Shown here piece after piece: positions 46,775-55,446 of a DNA stretch of 64,000 nt; position 1 is the first letter of the stretch, and each line of letters opens with the position of its first letter. The position numbers and the translations under genes were made by a program. Below the pieces are notes generated by a model that worked only from the letters and a program-made list of their open reading frames with translations, made no database searches and was not told the DNA's origin. The stretch spans positions 124,001-188,000 of the forward strand of contig CAVTBC010000002.1 in the NCBI GenBank assembly GCA_963732865.1. The letters are read 5' to 3'. The DNA is from JADLGL01 sp963732865 (GTDB lineage Bacteria; Pseudomonadota; Alphaproteobacteria; Rhizobiales; Kaistiaceae).

Positions 46775-47343
46775 GCGGCCCGTTCTTCCAGCAAAGCGGC
46801 GACCTTGAGCACGGTGTTCCAGTTACGGCCGGTGCCGCGGTTCTTGCCGAGCGCCTTTTCGATGGCGCTCGTCGACAGTTTCGAGGTGCCGATCCCGTCC
46901 GGATAAGTAATGAACAGCTCCCGCCCTGTGGCGACCACCTCCTCCGGACCGACGATCGCGGCATTAAGGCGTGTGATTGCCTCCGCCTCCGGCGCCGTTC
47001 CCTTGAGGAAATAGACGAGAAGGTGGCTGGGGTCGTCCTTTGCCATTTTTGGGAATGGGTTGGCGGCGATCGTGGCCGCCCATTCTGCCGGGGTGCGGAC
47101 CATATAGTCCGGCGCAACGCCGAGCTTCGCCTTCGTCTCCGCTTCGAGGAGCGCCTCAAGCGCCGATGCCGGTCGCTTCTTCGGATCGGTGAGGACGACA
47201 TTGCCGCTCTGCAGCAGCGTCTTCACGCCGGTGAAGCCGAGAGCCTCGACCGCAGCACGCAGATCGGCCATCGCGATCTTGGAGTTGCCGCCGACATTGA
47301 TGCCGCGCAACAACGCGACACGCTGGCCGGTGTCGCCGCTCAT
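46771..47343 (-). CDS. DUF1697 family protein
   Basis: A 190-residue protein of DUF1697, recognised from the start VALLRGINVGGNSKIAMADL, TLLQSGNVVL and the C-terminal TGRNWNTVLKVAALLEE. The function is unknown. The ATG at 47343 overlaps the dcd stop (ATGA), so the gene is coupled to dcd. Confidence 0.92.
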   Translation of the reverse strand: MSGDTGQRVALLRGINVGGNSKIAMADLRAAVEALGFTGVKTLLQSGNVVLTDPKKRPASALEALLEAETKAKLGVAPDYMVRTPAEWAATIAANPFPKMAKDDPSHLLVYFLKGTAPEAEAITRLNAAIVGPEEVVATGRELFITYPDGIGTSKLSTSAIEKALGKNRGTGRNWNTVLKVAALLEERAA

Positions 47344-48419
47344 CGGAAATGCTTCGACAGTTTCAGGCCCTGCCCCTGATAGTGCGAGCCGATGCCGGCG
47401 CCGTAGAGGAAGGACGGCCGCTCGGCCATCTTCTCATAAACGAGGCGGCAGACGGTCTGGCCGTGTTCGAGGATGAACGGCACCTCGTGGCTGCGCACCT
47501 CGAGCACGGCGCGGCTGCCGGCGCCGCCGGTCTCGGAGTAGCCGAAGCCGGGATCGAAGAAGCCGGCATAGTGGACGCGGAACTCGCCGACGAGCGGATC
47601 GAAGGGAACCATCTCGGCGGCATAGTCGGGCGGCACCTGCACCGCTTCGCGCGAGACGAGGATGTAGAACTGATCCGGATCGAGGATCAGTTCGGGCCTG
47701 CCGCGCGCCTCGATCGGCTCCCAGAAATCGAGCTGCTCCTGCGCGCCGCGCGCATCGAGATCAATCAGCCCGGTGTGGCGCTTGGCGCGATAGCCGACGA
47801 TCGAACCGGCGGGCTGGCCGAGATCGATCGACATCACGAGGCCGTTGTCGATCACCGGCTCGCCGCCGACAAGCGGGGTGAGCTTGTGCAGCGCGCGCAA
47901 TTCGCCGTCGCCGAGATGCGTCTGGCCGCGGCGGAAGCGGATCTGCGACAGGCGCGAGCCGGTGCGGATGACGATCGGGAAGGTCTGCGGGCTGACTTCG
48001 AGATAGAGCTGACCGCTATAGCCGGCGGGAACGGAATCGAAGGCCCGGGCGCGATCGGCGATGACGCGGGTGAAGATGTCGAGCCGCCCGGTGGAGGATT
48101 TGGGGTTGGCCGACGCAGCAACGTCCTGCGGCAGGCCGAGGCTCTCAAGCAGCGGCACGATGTACACGCAGCCGGTCTCCAGCACCGCGCCATTGGTGAG
48201 ATCGATCTCATGCAGGCGGAGATCGGCAATGCGGTCGGCGACGGTCCGCTCAGGCCCGGGCAGGAACGAGGCGCGGACGCGGATGGCGACTTCGCCGATG
48301 CGCAGATCGAGGCTCGCCGGCTGGACCTGGTCGGCATCGACCGGACGGCGGGTGCGGATATGGCCGCGCTCAAGCAGGGCGTTGATTGCTTGCGCCGGAA
48401 GGATGCCGTCGCCTGCCAT
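47340..48419 (-). CDS. dcd: 2'-deoxycytidine 5'-triphosphate deaminase, long tandem form
   Basis: It converts dCTP to dUTP for thymidylate synthesis. At 359 residues it is about twice the length of E. coli Dcd, as in other alphaproteobacteria, with two dUTPase-like halves. Visible motifs are QPASLDLRIGEVAIRV, ANPKSSTGRLDIFTRV (active-site region), QLYLEVSPQTFPIVIRTG and, in the second half, VLEVRSHEVPFILEHGQTVC. ATG at 48419 (MAGDGILPA) is preferred to 48440. It heads a two-gene operon with DUF1697. Confidence 0.92.
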   Translation of the reverse strand: MAGDGILPAQAINALLERGHIRTRRPVDADQVQPASLDLRIGEVAIRVRASFLPGPERTVADRIADLRLHEIDLTNGAVLETGCVYIVPLLESLGLPQDVAASANPKSSTGRLDIFTRVIADRARAFDSVPAGYSGQLYLEVSPQTFPIVIRTGSRLSQIRFRRGQTHLGDGELRALHKLTPLVGGEPVIDNGLVMSIDLGQPAGSIVGYRAKRHTGLIDLDARGAQEQLDFWEPIEARGRPELILDPDQFYILVSREAVQVPPDYAAEMVPFDPLVGEFRVHYAGFFDPGFGYSETGGAGSRAVLEVRSHEVPFILEHGQTVCRLVYEKMAERPSFLYGAGIGSHYQGQGLKLSKHFR

Positions 48420-48510
48420 CGATACTTCCCTCCGCGCCATCGAAGCCGCGAGGCTTAACCGATGGCGGATTTGACGCCAAGGCCGATCGATAATATGAGC
48501 GATGATCGTA

Positions 48511-48571
48511 CCGTGGTCATTTGAGCCGGCCGGCTTGCAGCCACGTTAAACAAGTCGCTAAACAGGCCGGG
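48511..48571 (+). promoter_or_regulatory. SAM-II riboswitch aptamer
   Basis: The stretch matches the SAM-II (metA) motif: CGTGG (48512-48516) pairs with CCACG (48541-48545) as P1; CCGGCC (48526-48531) in the loop can pair with GGCCGG (48565-48570) as the pseudoknot P2; the conserved CTTGCAGCCACGTTAAACAAG and GCTAAACA segments line the ligand site. It binds S-adenosylmethionine and represses sulfur-amino-acid genes; here it lies before metZ. Confidence 0.92.
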
Positions 48572-48581
48572 CGGACGATGA

Positions 48582-48604
48582 CCCGGCCCCTGGCCGGGTT
48601 TTTT
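48582..48604 (+). terminator. Intrinsic terminator of the SAM-II expression platform
   Basis: CCCGGCC (48582-48588), loop CCT, GGCCGGG (48592-48598) and six T (48599-48604) form a textbook terminator 16 bases before the metZ ATG. The left arm can instead pair with GGCCGGG at 48565-48571, which is the 3' strand of aptamer helix P2, so ligand binding and termination should be linked. Confidence 0.85.
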
Positions 48605-48620
48605 GTTGCGGAGACGCAGG

Positions 48621-49805
48621 ATGAGCAAGAACGACAAGGACTGGGCTCCGGCGACCCAGCTGGTGCATGGCGGCACGGAGCGGTCGCAATTCGGCGAGAC
48701 CTCCGAAGCGCTGTTCCTGACGCAGGGCTATCTCTACCCATCGGCGGAAGCTGCAGAAGCGCGGTTCAAGGGCGAGGAGCCCGGCTATATCTACTCGCGC
48801 TACGCCAATCCGACCGTGCGCATGTTCGAAGATCGGATGGCGCTGCTGGAAGGCGCGGAGGACGCGCGCGGCACGGCCTCGGGCATGGCGGCGGTCACGA
48901 CGGCGCTGATGACACTGGTCTCAGCCGGCGACCACATCGTCGCGGCGCGGGCGCTGTTCGGCTCGTGTCTCTATATCGTCGAGCAATTGCTGCCGCGTTT
49001 CGGCGTGGAATCGACGCTGGTCGACGGCACCGATCTCGGCCAGTGGCAGGCGGCCGTCCGTCCGAATACCAAGGCCTTCTTCCTGGAAAGCCCGACCAAC
49101 CCGACGCTCGAGGTCGTCGACATCGCGGCGGTGGCGCAGATCGCCCATGGGGCCGGCGCCAAGCTTGTCGTCGACAATGTCTTCGCGACGCCGCTGCTGC
49201 AGCGCCCGCTGAAGCTCGGCGCGGACGTCGTCGTCTATTCGGCGACGAAACATATCGACGGCCAGGGGCGCGTCCTCGGCGGCATCTTCCTGGGCAACCG
49301 CGAATTCATCGACAAGGCGCACACGCTGTTCAAGCACACCGGTCCGAGCCTCAGCCCGTTCAACGCCTGGGTGATGCTGAAGGGGCTGGAGACGCTGACC
49401 ATCCGCATCGCCCGGCAGACCGAGACGGCGGGGCTTCTCGCCGACGCGATCGCTGACCATCCCGCCGTGGCGCGGGCGCTTTATCCCGGCCGCGCCGACC
49501 ATCCGCAGCACGACGTCGCGATGCGCCAAATGAGCGGCGGCTCGACGCTGGTCGCGTTTGAATTGAAGGGCGGCAAGGACGCGGCGTTCCGCTTTGCCAA
49601 CGCGCTTCAGCTTGTCGGCATCTCCAACAATCTCGGCGATGCCAAGAGCCTCGTCACCCATCCGGCGACAACGACGCATCAGAGCGTTGCCGCGGAAACG
49701 CGGGCAAAGCTCGGCATTACGGACTCGCTGATGCGCCTTTCCGCCGGGTTGGAAGACCCGGGCGATCTCCTCGCCGATATCCGTCAAGCGCTGGACAAAG
49801 CCTAG
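48621..49805 (+). CDS. metZ: O-succinylhomoserine sulfhydrylase
   Basis: A 394-residue PLP enzyme of the Cys/Met metabolism family that makes homocysteine from O-succinylhomoserine and sulfide. The PLP lysine is in VVYSATKHIDGQGR, with SRYANPTVRMFE, TASGMAAVTTAL and NPTLEVVDI as supporting motifs. ATG at 48621 lies just after the riboswitch terminator; an earlier in-frame ATG at 48603 would fall in the T run. The SAM-II control supports a methionine role rather than gamma-lyase activity. Confidence 0.94.
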   Translation: MSKNDKDWAPATQLVHGGTERSQFGETSEALFLTQGYLYPSAEAAEARFKGEEPGYIYSRYANPTVRMFEDRMALLEGAEDARGTASGMAAVTTALMTLVSAGDHIVAARALFGSCLYIVEQLLPRFGVESTLVDGTDLGQWQAAVRPNTKAFFLESPTNPTLEVVDIAAVAQIAHGAGAKLVVDNVFATPLLQRPLKLGADVVVYSATKHIDGQGRVLGGIFLGNREFIDKAHTLFKHTGPSLSPFNAWVMLKGLETLTIRIARQTETAGLLADAIADHPAVARALYPGRADHPQHDVAMRQMSGGSTLVAFELKGGKDAAFRFANALQLVGISNNLGDAKSLVTHPATTTHQSVAAETRAKLGITDSLMRLSAGLEDPGDLLADIRQALDKA

Positions 49806-49873
49806 ACCGGGTTGATTTTCCCGGCTGGGCTTGGTGTACAGAATCCCCTTATCCGGGTTCGGAAGAAGCGCTG

Positions 49874-50266
49874 ATGTACCGAGCTACCACGAGGTCGATC
49901 CAGGTCACCGTCACGCCGCGCTTTGCGGCGGACCGGTCGGAACCGCAGGAAGGCCAGTTCTTCTGGGCCTACACGATCGAGATTTTGAATCTCGGGGTTG
50001 AGGTGGTGCAACTGCGTTCGCGCGCCTGGAGGATCACGGACGGCAACGGCCAGACGCAGACCGTCGTTGGGCCGGGCGTGATCGGCAAGCAGCCTGTCCT
50101 CCGGCCGGGCGAGAGCTTCGAATATACCAGCGGCTGCCCATTGAAGACGCCGTCCGGAATCATGGTCGGGCACTACGAGATGCGCACCGACAAGGGTGAC
50201 GCATTCAATGTCGAGATCCCGGCCTTCTCGCTCGACCTGCCCGACGAAGAGCGTGTGCTGAACTAG
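49874..50266 (+). CDS. apaG: ApaG protein
   Basis: A 130-residue single beta-sandwich ApaG protein: VTPRFAADRSEPQEGQFFWA, IEILNLGVEVVQLRSRAWRI, VVGPGVIGKQPVLRPGESFE and the C-terminal MVGHYEMRTDKGDAF. Members are tied to Co/Mg resistance and Ap4A levels. It follows metZ by 68 bases and is convergent with hslO. Confidence 0.95.
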   Translation: MYRATTRSIQVTVTPRFAADRSEPQEGQFFWAYTIEILNLGVEVVQLRSRAWRITDGNGQTQTVVGPGVIGKQPVLRPGESFEYTSGCPLKTPSGIMVGHYEMRTDKGDAFNVEIPAFSLDLPDEERVLN

Positions 50267-50311
50267 CGCGGTTCCGGAGCGGCCTTGCGGCCGTCCGGAA
50301 CGACGCGTTCG

Positions 50312-51322
50312 TTAGGGTGTCTCGTCCGTCTCGCCGCGGAACTCATCCGGATCGAATTCGTAGGCGGTGCCGCAGAATTCGCACTTCACCCGGATGGCGC
50401 CATCCTCGATCGATTCCTCGATCGCCTCGGCGCTGAACGACCGCAGGACATTCTCGATGCGGTCGCGATTGCAGCTGCACTGGTCCCGCACCGGCGTCGG
50501 CTCATAGACGCGGACGCCGCGCTCGTGGAACAGGCGATAAAGCAAACGCTCGACCGGCACGTCCGGATCGAGCAGCTCGTGGTCCTCGACCGTCTCGACG
50601 AGGAGCTGCGTCTCGCGCCAGGAATCGTCCTCGTCGAATGTCTCGTCCGAGGCCGCCGCGCCCTCCGGCGCGTCGCCACCCGGCAGGTCGACGGGGCGCA
50701 TCCGCTCCGCGAGCGCCGGCATGAACTGCGCCAGCACGCCGCCGGCGCGCCACAGCCGGCGCGGCTCGCCATCACCGCGCACGATGAGTTCGGCCGCCGC
50801 GAGGCGAACCTTGGTCGGGATCTGCTCGGACTGGCGGAAATAGGTGTGCGCCACCTCCTCCAGGCTTTGGCCCTCGAGCGCGACGACGCCCTGGTAGCGC
50901 GTCATCTCACTGCCCTGGTCGATGGTCATGCCGAGCGTACCGTGGCCGAGCAACTGCCCGGATTTGGCGTCGCCGGCCGCCTCGGCCGCGGCGACCGCCG
51001 CCTCGTCGAAGGACGCGTAAGCGCGCAGATCGCCGGGCGTACGGAAATCGACAACGAGCATCGACACCGGACCGTCGGTCTGGGTCTGCAGGATGAAGCG
51101 GCCGTCGAATTTCAGCGATGCGCCCAGCAGCGCCGTCAGCACCGTCGCCTCGGCGACGAGCTTCGACACGGCCGGCGGATAGTCATGCCGGGCCAGCATC
51201 TGATCGAGGGCCGGTCCCATCTGCACGGCGCGGCCGCGCACATCGAGCGCGTCGACCTGAAACGGGCGCACGGAATCATCGCCCGCCGTCGCCGTCATGC
51301 GGAATGCGGGTGCGGTCATCAT
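50312..51322 (-). CDS. hslO: Redox-regulated chaperone Hsp33
   Basis: A 336-residue Hsp33, activated by oxidative unfolding. The C-terminal zinc switch is CSCN...VKCEFCG, giving the four cysteines of the CxC-x(n)-CxxC site, and GDLRAYASFD and QLLGHGTLGMTIDQG are typical of the core. An acidic insert (GGDAPEGAAASDETFDEDDS) lies in the middle. The ATG at 51322 overlaps the argF stop; a second ATG follows one codon later. Confidence 0.94.
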   Translation of the reverse strand: MMTAPAFRMTATAGDDSVRPFQVDALDVRGRAVQMGPALDQMLARHDYPPAVSKLVAEATVLTALLGASLKFDGRFILQTQTDGPVSMLVVDFRTPGDLRAYASFDEAAVAAAEAAGDAKSGQLLGHGTLGMTIDQGSEMTRYQGVVALEGQSLEEVAHTYFRQSEQIPTKVRLAAAELIVRGDGEPRRLWRAGGVLAQFMPALAERMRPVDLPGGDAPEGAAASDETFDEDDSWRETQLLVETVEDHELLDPDVPVERLLYRLFHERGVRVYEPTPVRDQCSCNRDRIENVLRSFSAEAIEESIEDGAIRVKCEFCGTAYEFDPDEFRGETDETP

Positions 51323-52230
51323 GTTCTCACCTCGCCGAGGCTCCACAACAGGATTGCCTTCTGCGCGTGAAGCCGGTTCTCGGCTTCGTCCCAAACCACC
51401 GATTGCGGTCCATCAATGACCGCTGCCGCCACTTCCTCGCCGCGATGGGCAGGCAGGCAGTGCATGAAGATTGCCTCTGGTTTGGCCTTTGACATCACCA
51501 TGGTCGTCACCTGATAGGGTTGCAGCAATTGCCGCCGCCGATCGGCGTCCTTGTCGCCCATCGAGACCCATGTGTCGGTGACGATCGCGTCGGCGCCCAT
51601 CGCCGCCGCATCGGCATCGTTGGTGGTCATGATATCGGCGCCCCGGGCGCGGGCCGCGTTGATGATCTCGGCGGCAGGGGCAAATTCGGTCGGGGTGGCA
51701 ATTGCCAAGCGGAAGCCGAAGATCGCCGCCGCATGGATCCAAGAGGCCAATACATTGGTACTCGACCCGATCCACGCAATAGTCGCCCCCTCGAGCGAGC
51801 CTCGCTGCTCGATCAGTGTCAGCAAATCCGCCATCACCTGACAGGGATGCGACGACCGCGTCAGACCGTTGATGATGGGGATTGTCGCATTGGCGGCAAG
51901 CTCGGCGAGATTCGCTGGGTCCGGCGTCCGGATCATGATGCCGTCAACATAGCGGGACATCACCCGCGCGGTGTCGGCAATGGTCTCGCCGCGGCCGAGC
52001 TGCAGCTCGGACGCCGACAGCATGATCGTGTCACCGCCAAGCCGGCGCATCGCCATGTCGAAGGAGACGCGCGTCCGCGTCGACGGATTTTCGAAGATCG
52101 TCGCCAGCGTCTTGCCGGCCAGCGGCTTGTCATCGGCGCGGCCGGCGCGCTTCAGGCGCAGCGCATCGTCCAGCAGCGCGCTCAGCGTCGCCTTGTCGAA
52201 ATCACTTAGGTCGAGAAAATGCCGGGGCAT
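51319..52230 (-). CDS. argF: Ornithine carbamoyltransferase
   Basis: The sixth step of arginine synthesis, 303 residues. Carbamoyl-phosphate site STRTR (in FENPSTRTRVSFDMAM), HPCQVMADLLT, and ornithine site FMHCLPAHRGEE are present. The loop IGSSTNVLASW replaces the more usual GDGNNV-type segment. ATG at 52230 (MPRHFLDLSD) is preferred. It lies eight bases after the argD stop and overlaps hslO, giving the operon argD-argF-hslO. Confidence 0.96.
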   Translation of the reverse strand: MPRHFLDLSDFDKATLSALLDDALRLKRAGRADDKPLAGKTLATIFENPSTRTRVSFDMAMRRLGGDTIMLSASELQLGRGETIADTARVMSRYVDGIMIRTPDPANLAELAANATIPIINGLTRSSHPCQVMADLLTLIEQRGSLEGATIAWIGSSTNVLASWIHAAAIFGFRLAIATPTEFAPAAEIINAARARGADIMTTNDADAAAMGADAIVTDTWVSMGDKDADRRRQLLQPYQVTTMVMSKAKPEAIFMHCLPAHRGEEVAAAVIDGPQSVVWDEAENRLHAQKAILLWSLGEVRT

Positions 52231-52238
52231 GGCGTGCC

Positions 52239-53426
52239 TCAAACTGTTGCGGCCGCAGCAAACGCCGACAGGCCGGTTTCCATGCGCGCCATCGCCTCGT
52301 CGATATCGGCCTCGGTCGCGATCAGCGGCGGCAGCAAGCGGATGACATTGTCGCTCGCCCCCATCGCAAGAAGGCCGGCTTCGCGGAACGAGGTCAGTAC
52401 TGCCTTGTTCTGCGGCTTGCAGTGAAGGCCGATAAGGAAGCCCTCGCCGCGCACTTCGTCGACAATATCGAGATGGCCGTCGGTGACGCCGGCGAGCCGC
52501 TGCTTGAGATAAAGGCCGACACGCCGCACCTCTTCGAGGAAGCCTTCGGCGAGGATGATGTCGAGCACGGCATTGCCGACCGCCATCGCCAGCGGATTGC
52601 CGCCGAAGGTCGAGCCATGCGTGCCGGCGGTCATGCCCTTTGCCGCCTCGGCCGTGGCAAGGCAGGCGCCAACCGGAAAGCCGCCGCCGAGCCCCTTGGC
52701 AAGGCTCATGATGTCCGGCTCAACGCCCGTCCATTCATAGGCGAACATCCGTCCAGTACGGCCGATGCCGGTCTGCACCTCGTCGAAAATGAGGAGCAGG
52801 CCGTTGTCGTCGCAGAGCTGGCGCAGGCCCTTCAGCATCGCCGGCGGGAAAGCGCGGACGCCGCCCTCGCCTTGAATCGGCTCAAGCATGATCGCGCCGG
52901 TCTGCGGCCCGATCGCTGCGTCGACCGCCTTGAGGTCGCCGAAGGGCACCTGATCGAAACCATCGGGCAGCGGCTCGAAGCCCTCGGTGTGAACCGGGTT
53001 CTTCGCTGCGGCGAGCGTCGCCAGCGTGCGACCATGGAAGGCGCCGGTGAAGGTGATGATGCGGCCACGCCCGGGCTCACCATTGACGTAATGGTAGCGG
53101 CGCGCGGTCTTGATCGCAGCCTCGACGGCTTCGGCGCCGGAATTGGAGAAGAACACCTTGTCGGCGAAGCTGATCGCAGTCAGCCTCTCGGCAAGCCGCT
53201 CCTGGCCGGGAATGCGGAACGCGTTGGATGTGTGCCAGAGCTTTTCGGCCTGATCCTTCAGCGCGGCGACCAGATGCGGGTGGGCGTGGCCAAGGGCGTT
53301 GACGGCGATGCCGGAGGTGAAGTCGAGATATTGGCGACCTTCGGTGTCGGTCAGCCAAACGCCGTCGCCGCTGGCAACGGTCAGCGGGGTCCTGGCATAG
53401 GAATCGAAAATAGCCGATCCGGACAT
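52239..53426 (-). CDS. argD: Acetylornithine aminotransferase
   Basis: A 395-residue class III PLP aminotransferase that makes N-acetylornithine (and often serves in diaminopimelate synthesis). The PLP lysine is in DIMSLAKGLGGGFPVGA, the cofactor region FSNSGAEAVEAAIKTAR, FTGAFHGRTLATLAA and LLIFDEVQTGIGRTG. ATG at 53426 (MSGSAIFDSYAR) is the conventional start. It is divergent from gcrA over 321 bases. Confidence 0.96.
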   Translation of the reverse strand: MSGSAIFDSYARTPLTVASGDGVWLTDTEGRQYLDFTSGIAVNALGHAHPHLVAALKDQAEKLWHTSNAFRIPGQERLAERLTAISFADKVFFSNSGAEAVEAAIKTARRYHYVNGEPGRGRIITFTGAFHGRTLATLAAAKNPVHTEGFEPLPDGFDQVPFGDLKAVDAAIGPQTGAIMLEPIQGEGGVRAFPPAMLKGLRQLCDDNGLLLIFDEVQTGIGRTGRMFAYEWTGVEPDIMSLAKGLGGGFPVGACLATAEAAKGMTAGTHGSTFGGNPLAMAVGNAVLDIILAEGFLEEVRRVGLYLKQRLAGVTDGHLDIVDEVRGEGFLIGLHCKPQNKAVLTSFREAGLLAMGASDNVIRLLPPLIATEADIDEAMARMETGLSAFAAAATV

Positions 53427-53747
53427 CGGAGCGTCTTTCGTAGAGCTTAGGCCGAAAACAAAAGTGCCGCCGAGAGGCGACACATTAGGCGGCAATGTAC
53501 CATGTCATTGGCCCAAAGAGTCAAATTAACACGAGCCCCGCTATTCACCGGCGTTGCCGAGGATACGGGGGATAACGGTCCCGACTCTTGTCAGTGACTC
53601 CCGGCATATAGTAGCGTCGGCGCTGTCAGATACGACATATCGAGCGGCGGAATTCTGTTTCAGCGTTAGGCGTCAAAACGCGTCCCGTTTTCGGGCACGC
53701 GATGAGAGATGGATTCTGATCGGAGCTGAAATTCGAAGGGGCGACCG
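53427..53747. promoter_or_regulatory. argD/gcrA divergent region with four GANTC sites
   Basis: The 321-base gap has no coding sequence. GANTC (CcrM methylation) sites occur at 53518, 53583, 53596 and 53712, four in about 200 bases where fewer than one is expected by chance. They suggest methylation-dependent, cell-cycle timing of gcrA and possibly argD transcription. Confidence 0.55.
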
Positions 53748-54233
53748 ATGGGATGGACCGACGAACGCGTTGAGTTGTTGAAGCGGCTTTGGGCCGATGG
53801 GCTGAGCGCCAGCCAGATCGCCGCCGAGCTCGGCGGCGGCGTGACGCGAAACGCGGTGATCGGCAAAGTTCACCGGCTGTCGCTGTCGGGCCGGGCCAAG
53901 CAATCGGGAACGCCGCATCAACGCCGGCCGCGGGCGCCGCGGCAGCCGCGCGTGCAGCGCACAATCGTGATCGGCAATACCGCGCTGAAACTTCACCGGG
54001 CGCCGCAACCGCGCCGCCTGCCGGTTCTGGAGGATGTTGTGGTGCCGATCCCGTTGAAGGCGTCTATCTTGGCGCTGAACGAGAGCACTTGCCGCTGGCC
54101 AATCGGCGATCCGCAGGACGAGGATTTCAGCTTCTGCGGTCACTCGCCGCGCGATAGCTCGCCCTACTGCGAGTATCATGCGCGCGTTGCCTATCAGCCG
54201 CAGATGGAACGCCGCCGCCAGGCCGTCGGCTAG
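53748..54233 (+). CDS. gcrA: GcrA cell cycle regulator
   Basis: A 161-residue GcrA, which with sigma-70 activates promoters carrying methylated GANTC sites in alphaproteobacteria. The N-terminal DNA-binding helix-turn-helix is MGWTDERVELLKRLWADGLS...TRNAVIGKVHRLSL, followed by a basic proline-rich linker and the sigma-interacting C-terminal domain with CRWPIGDPQDEDFSFCGH and YCEYHARVAYQP. The ATG is at 53748. Its end overlaps the DUF3429 stop. Confidence 0.96.
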   Translation: MGWTDERVELLKRLWADGLSASQIAAELGGGVTRNAVIGKVHRLSLSGRAKQSGTPHQRRPRAPRQPRVQRTIVIGNTALKLHRAPQPRRLPVLEDVVVPIPLKASILALNESTCRWPIGDPQDEDFSFCGHSPRDSSPYCEYHARVAYQPQMERRRQAVG

Positions 54234-54700
54234 GCTTCGGCCGACAGCAGCACGACTGCCGCCACAAGCAGCAGCACCGCGATCGGCGCGGTGCGCAACC
54301 GCAACCGCCCGTACCAGGGCGTGAGCTGGGCGCGGTCTGCCGACCACACATCCCAAGCGCCCTGAGCGGCGAAGGCCAGGGCAAGCAGCCCTGCGGCCGG
54401 CCGGTCGGGCAGCCACAGCGAGACGAACGCCACTAGGACCGGCGCCCCGCTGGCCGTCACGGCAACGGTGACGCCAGTGACGCGGAGCGAGTGGCCGAAG
54501 CGCGTTCCGGCGTGGAACGCCAGCAACAGGGCGGCATAGGCGAGGAGGCCGGCCGTGATGTCGCTGCGGGTCCAGCCGCCGATGCCATTGGTGGCGATGA
54601 GGATCAGGCCCAGAAGCATCGGCGCCAGCGAGGCATAGGCAAAAGCCGCCGCGGCGCGCGGGATGCCGCCGACGCGCGGCGGGCGCTGGCCGGAATCCAT
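54230..54700 (-). CDS. DUF3429 family membrane protein
   Basis: A 156-residue inner-membrane protein with about five hydrophobic segments (for example FAYASLAPMLLGLILIAT, YAALLLAFHAGTRFG and AVLLLVAAVVLLSAE), matching DUF3429, a family of unknown function. FHAGTRFGHSLR and DVWSADRAQLTPWYGRLR are typical. The start MDSGQRPPR is chosen over upstream codons. It follows the TIGR02186 gene by two bases. Confidence 0.85.
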   Translation of the reverse strand: MDSGQRPPRVGGIPRAAAAFAYASLAPMLLGLILIATNGIGGWTRSDITAGLLAYAALLLAFHAGTRFGHSLRVTGVTVAVTASGAPVLVAFVSLWLPDRPAAGLLALAFAAQGAWDVWSADRAQLTPWYGRLRLRTAPIAVLLLVAAVVLLSAEA

Positions 54701-54702
54701 CG

Positions 54703-55446
54703 TCAATCCTTCCGGAACACGACGCCACCGAGCCAGCCGGCGCCGGCAGCGATCATGACGATCGCCAGGGCATAAAGCCATGGCTGCTGGCGGGAAGCAT
54801 CGAAGATGAACTGCTCCGAACCGGTCTTGCTGATCGCCAGCGGTTGCTGCGCGCTCGCCAGCAACTGACCGTCCTGGAACACGAGGACCTCGACCGAATA
54901 CGGGCCGACAGGCACGTCGGCCGGGAGGCTGAAGGTCGTGCGGAAGACATTGGCGCCGGGCCAGTCGATCGCCCCGCTCTGCTCGTAATAGACCCCCTCA
55001 TCCTGGCGCAACCGGACAAGCGCGCTGGCGAACTCGCCGCGTCCGACGCCGGTAACGCCGGCGCTGATCGCGTCGAGGCCGAGGCCGAGCGCGGCCAGCG
55101 AGCTCGGCGTGGCGAAATCGGCGAGCGGCGTCGTTGTGTGGATGGCGTAAAACACCGGCAGGTCGGCGAATGTCGCCTCGGCGCGGTTGATCCACAGACC
55201 GAGTACGCGATCCTTGCGGCGGATCGAAACCGGCTGGTCGGGGCCTCGCAAGACCACGACGAGATTGTAGGGACGGTGGGTCTGCAGGGCGTCGAGCTGG
55301 AGCGCCCCGAACACGGTGATCCCGGTGCCGTTGAAATTCGACGTAATCTCGACCTGATCGGTCGACAGCGTGACGATCAGGCCCTGCGCCGACGCCGGGC
55401 TCATACCGAGAGCGAGGATCGCGGCAGCCGCGAGCAGGCGCCTCAC
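54703..55446 (-). CDS. TIGR02186 family exported membrane-anchored protein
   Basis: A 247-residue protein with an N-terminal signal (MRRLLAAAAILALGMSPASA), a beta-rich periplasmic domain (LIVTLSTDQVEITSNFNGTG, VVLRGPDQPVSIRRKDRVLG) and a C-terminal anchor helix (WLYALAIVMIAAGAGWLGGV). It matches TIGR02186, which is regularly next to TauE/SafE exporters. GTG at 55446 overlaps the exporter stop (GTGA). A role as auxiliary of the exporter is inferred. Confidence 0.88.
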   Translation of the reverse strand: MRRLLAAAAILALGMSPASAQGLIVTLSTDQVEITSNFNGTGITVFGALQLDALQTHRPYNLVVVLRGPDQPVSIRRKDRVLGLWINRAEATFADLPVFYAIHTTTPLADFATPSSLAALGLGLDAISAGVTGVGRGEFASALVRLRQDEGVYYEQSGAIDWPGANVFRTTFSLPADVPVGPYSVEVLVFQDGQLLASAQQPLAISKTGSEQFIFDASRQQPWLYALAIVMIAAGAGWLGGVVFRKD

